A DNA stretch of 22,033 nucleotides from an uncultured Collinsella sp. Lineage in GTDB: Bacteria > Actinomycetota > Coriobacteriia > Coriobacteriales > Coriobacteriaceae. A program made the position numbers and the translations under genes. Below are positions 21,986-22,033 of this stretch, piece by piece. The stretch covers positions 1 to 22,033 of the forward strand of contig UQVD01000025.1 of NCBI GenBank assembly GCA_900544385.1, read 5' to 3'. Numbering within the stretch: position 1 is the first letter of the stretch; each line of letters starts with the position of its first letter. Under the pieces are notes generated by a model. The model ran no database searches, was not told where the DNA came from, and saw nothing but the letters and a program-made list of their open reading frames with translations.

Positions 21986-22033
21986 CTGTCTCTTATACAC
22001 ATCTGACGCTGCCGACGATATGCAGTGTGTAGA
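21986..22033 (+). other. Sequencing adapter read-through (Nextera)
   Basis: From 21986 the sequence is the mosaic-end complement CTGTCTCTTATACACATCT (to 22004), then GACGCTGCCGACGA (22005-22018), then TATGCAGT (22019-22026) and GTGTAGA (22027-22033). This is the order of a Nextera read 1 adapter, an 8-base i5 index and the start of the P5 segment. TATGCAGT is the complement of ACTGCATA, which I recall as i5 index S506. It is not genome. Confidence 0.97.

Overview
The window looks like a chromosomal contig from a GC-rich Gram-positive gut actinomycete. Codon use, protein style and gene content point to Coriobacteriia, most likely Collinsella or a close relative. This is recognition of protein style, not a computed placement. 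Both ends of the contig are sequencing adapter, not genome: bases 1-19 are the Tn5 mosaic end, and from 21986 onward the sequence is the Nextera read-through (mosaic end, adapter arm, an 8-base i5 index, start of P5). The two edge genes, a LacI-family and a TetR-family regulator, are therefore cut off artificially.

Layout. 20-1674: two minus-strand regulators, LacI type and FadR/GntR type. 1675-2241: a gene-free stretch with a 23-bp perfect inverted repeat, a 141-bp nested inverted-repeat element and a 10-bp tandem array running up to an orphan AAA+ ATPase (2242-3333). 3351-3838: a palindromic tandem repeat, a strong terminator and the C-terminal remnant of a second FadR-type regulator. 3935-5884: a multidomain flavin/iron-sulfur ene-reductase of the 2,4-dienoyl-CoA reductase/BaiCD type. 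5987-9318: a ferrous-iron uptake operon (feoA, feoA, feoB, FeoB-associated Cys-rich protein) with inverted-repeat candidate operators. 9507-9755: an HPr-like protein with Asp at the regulatory Ser46 position. 9852-10073: an AT-rich element bounded by 32-bp inverted repeats. 10177-11640: an amino-acid permease of the APC superfamily. 11794-16654: an ebgA-ebgC beta-galactosidase operon, divergent from a LacI-type regulator, with three identical operator palindromes between them. 16659-16871: a 62-bp tandem palindromic array. 16960-18747: aspS. 19004-21985: serB, then larB-larC (nickel-pincer cofactor synthesis; LarC lacks its C-terminal domain) and a TetR-type regulator.

How the parts work together. 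The Feo proteins import Fe(II), and the 4Fe-4S flavoenzyme nearby would use iron. EbgA and EbgC hydrolyse beta-galactosides under control of the divergent LacI protein. LarB and LarC build the Ni-pincer nucleotide used by lactate racemase-type enzymes, although no larA or larE is seen here. AspS and SerB are core metabolism. I see no complete new defence or mobile system. The most unusual content is non-coding: five different palindromic or tandem repeat structures in the gene-free gaps. The array in front of the orphan ATPase is the one most worth testing.
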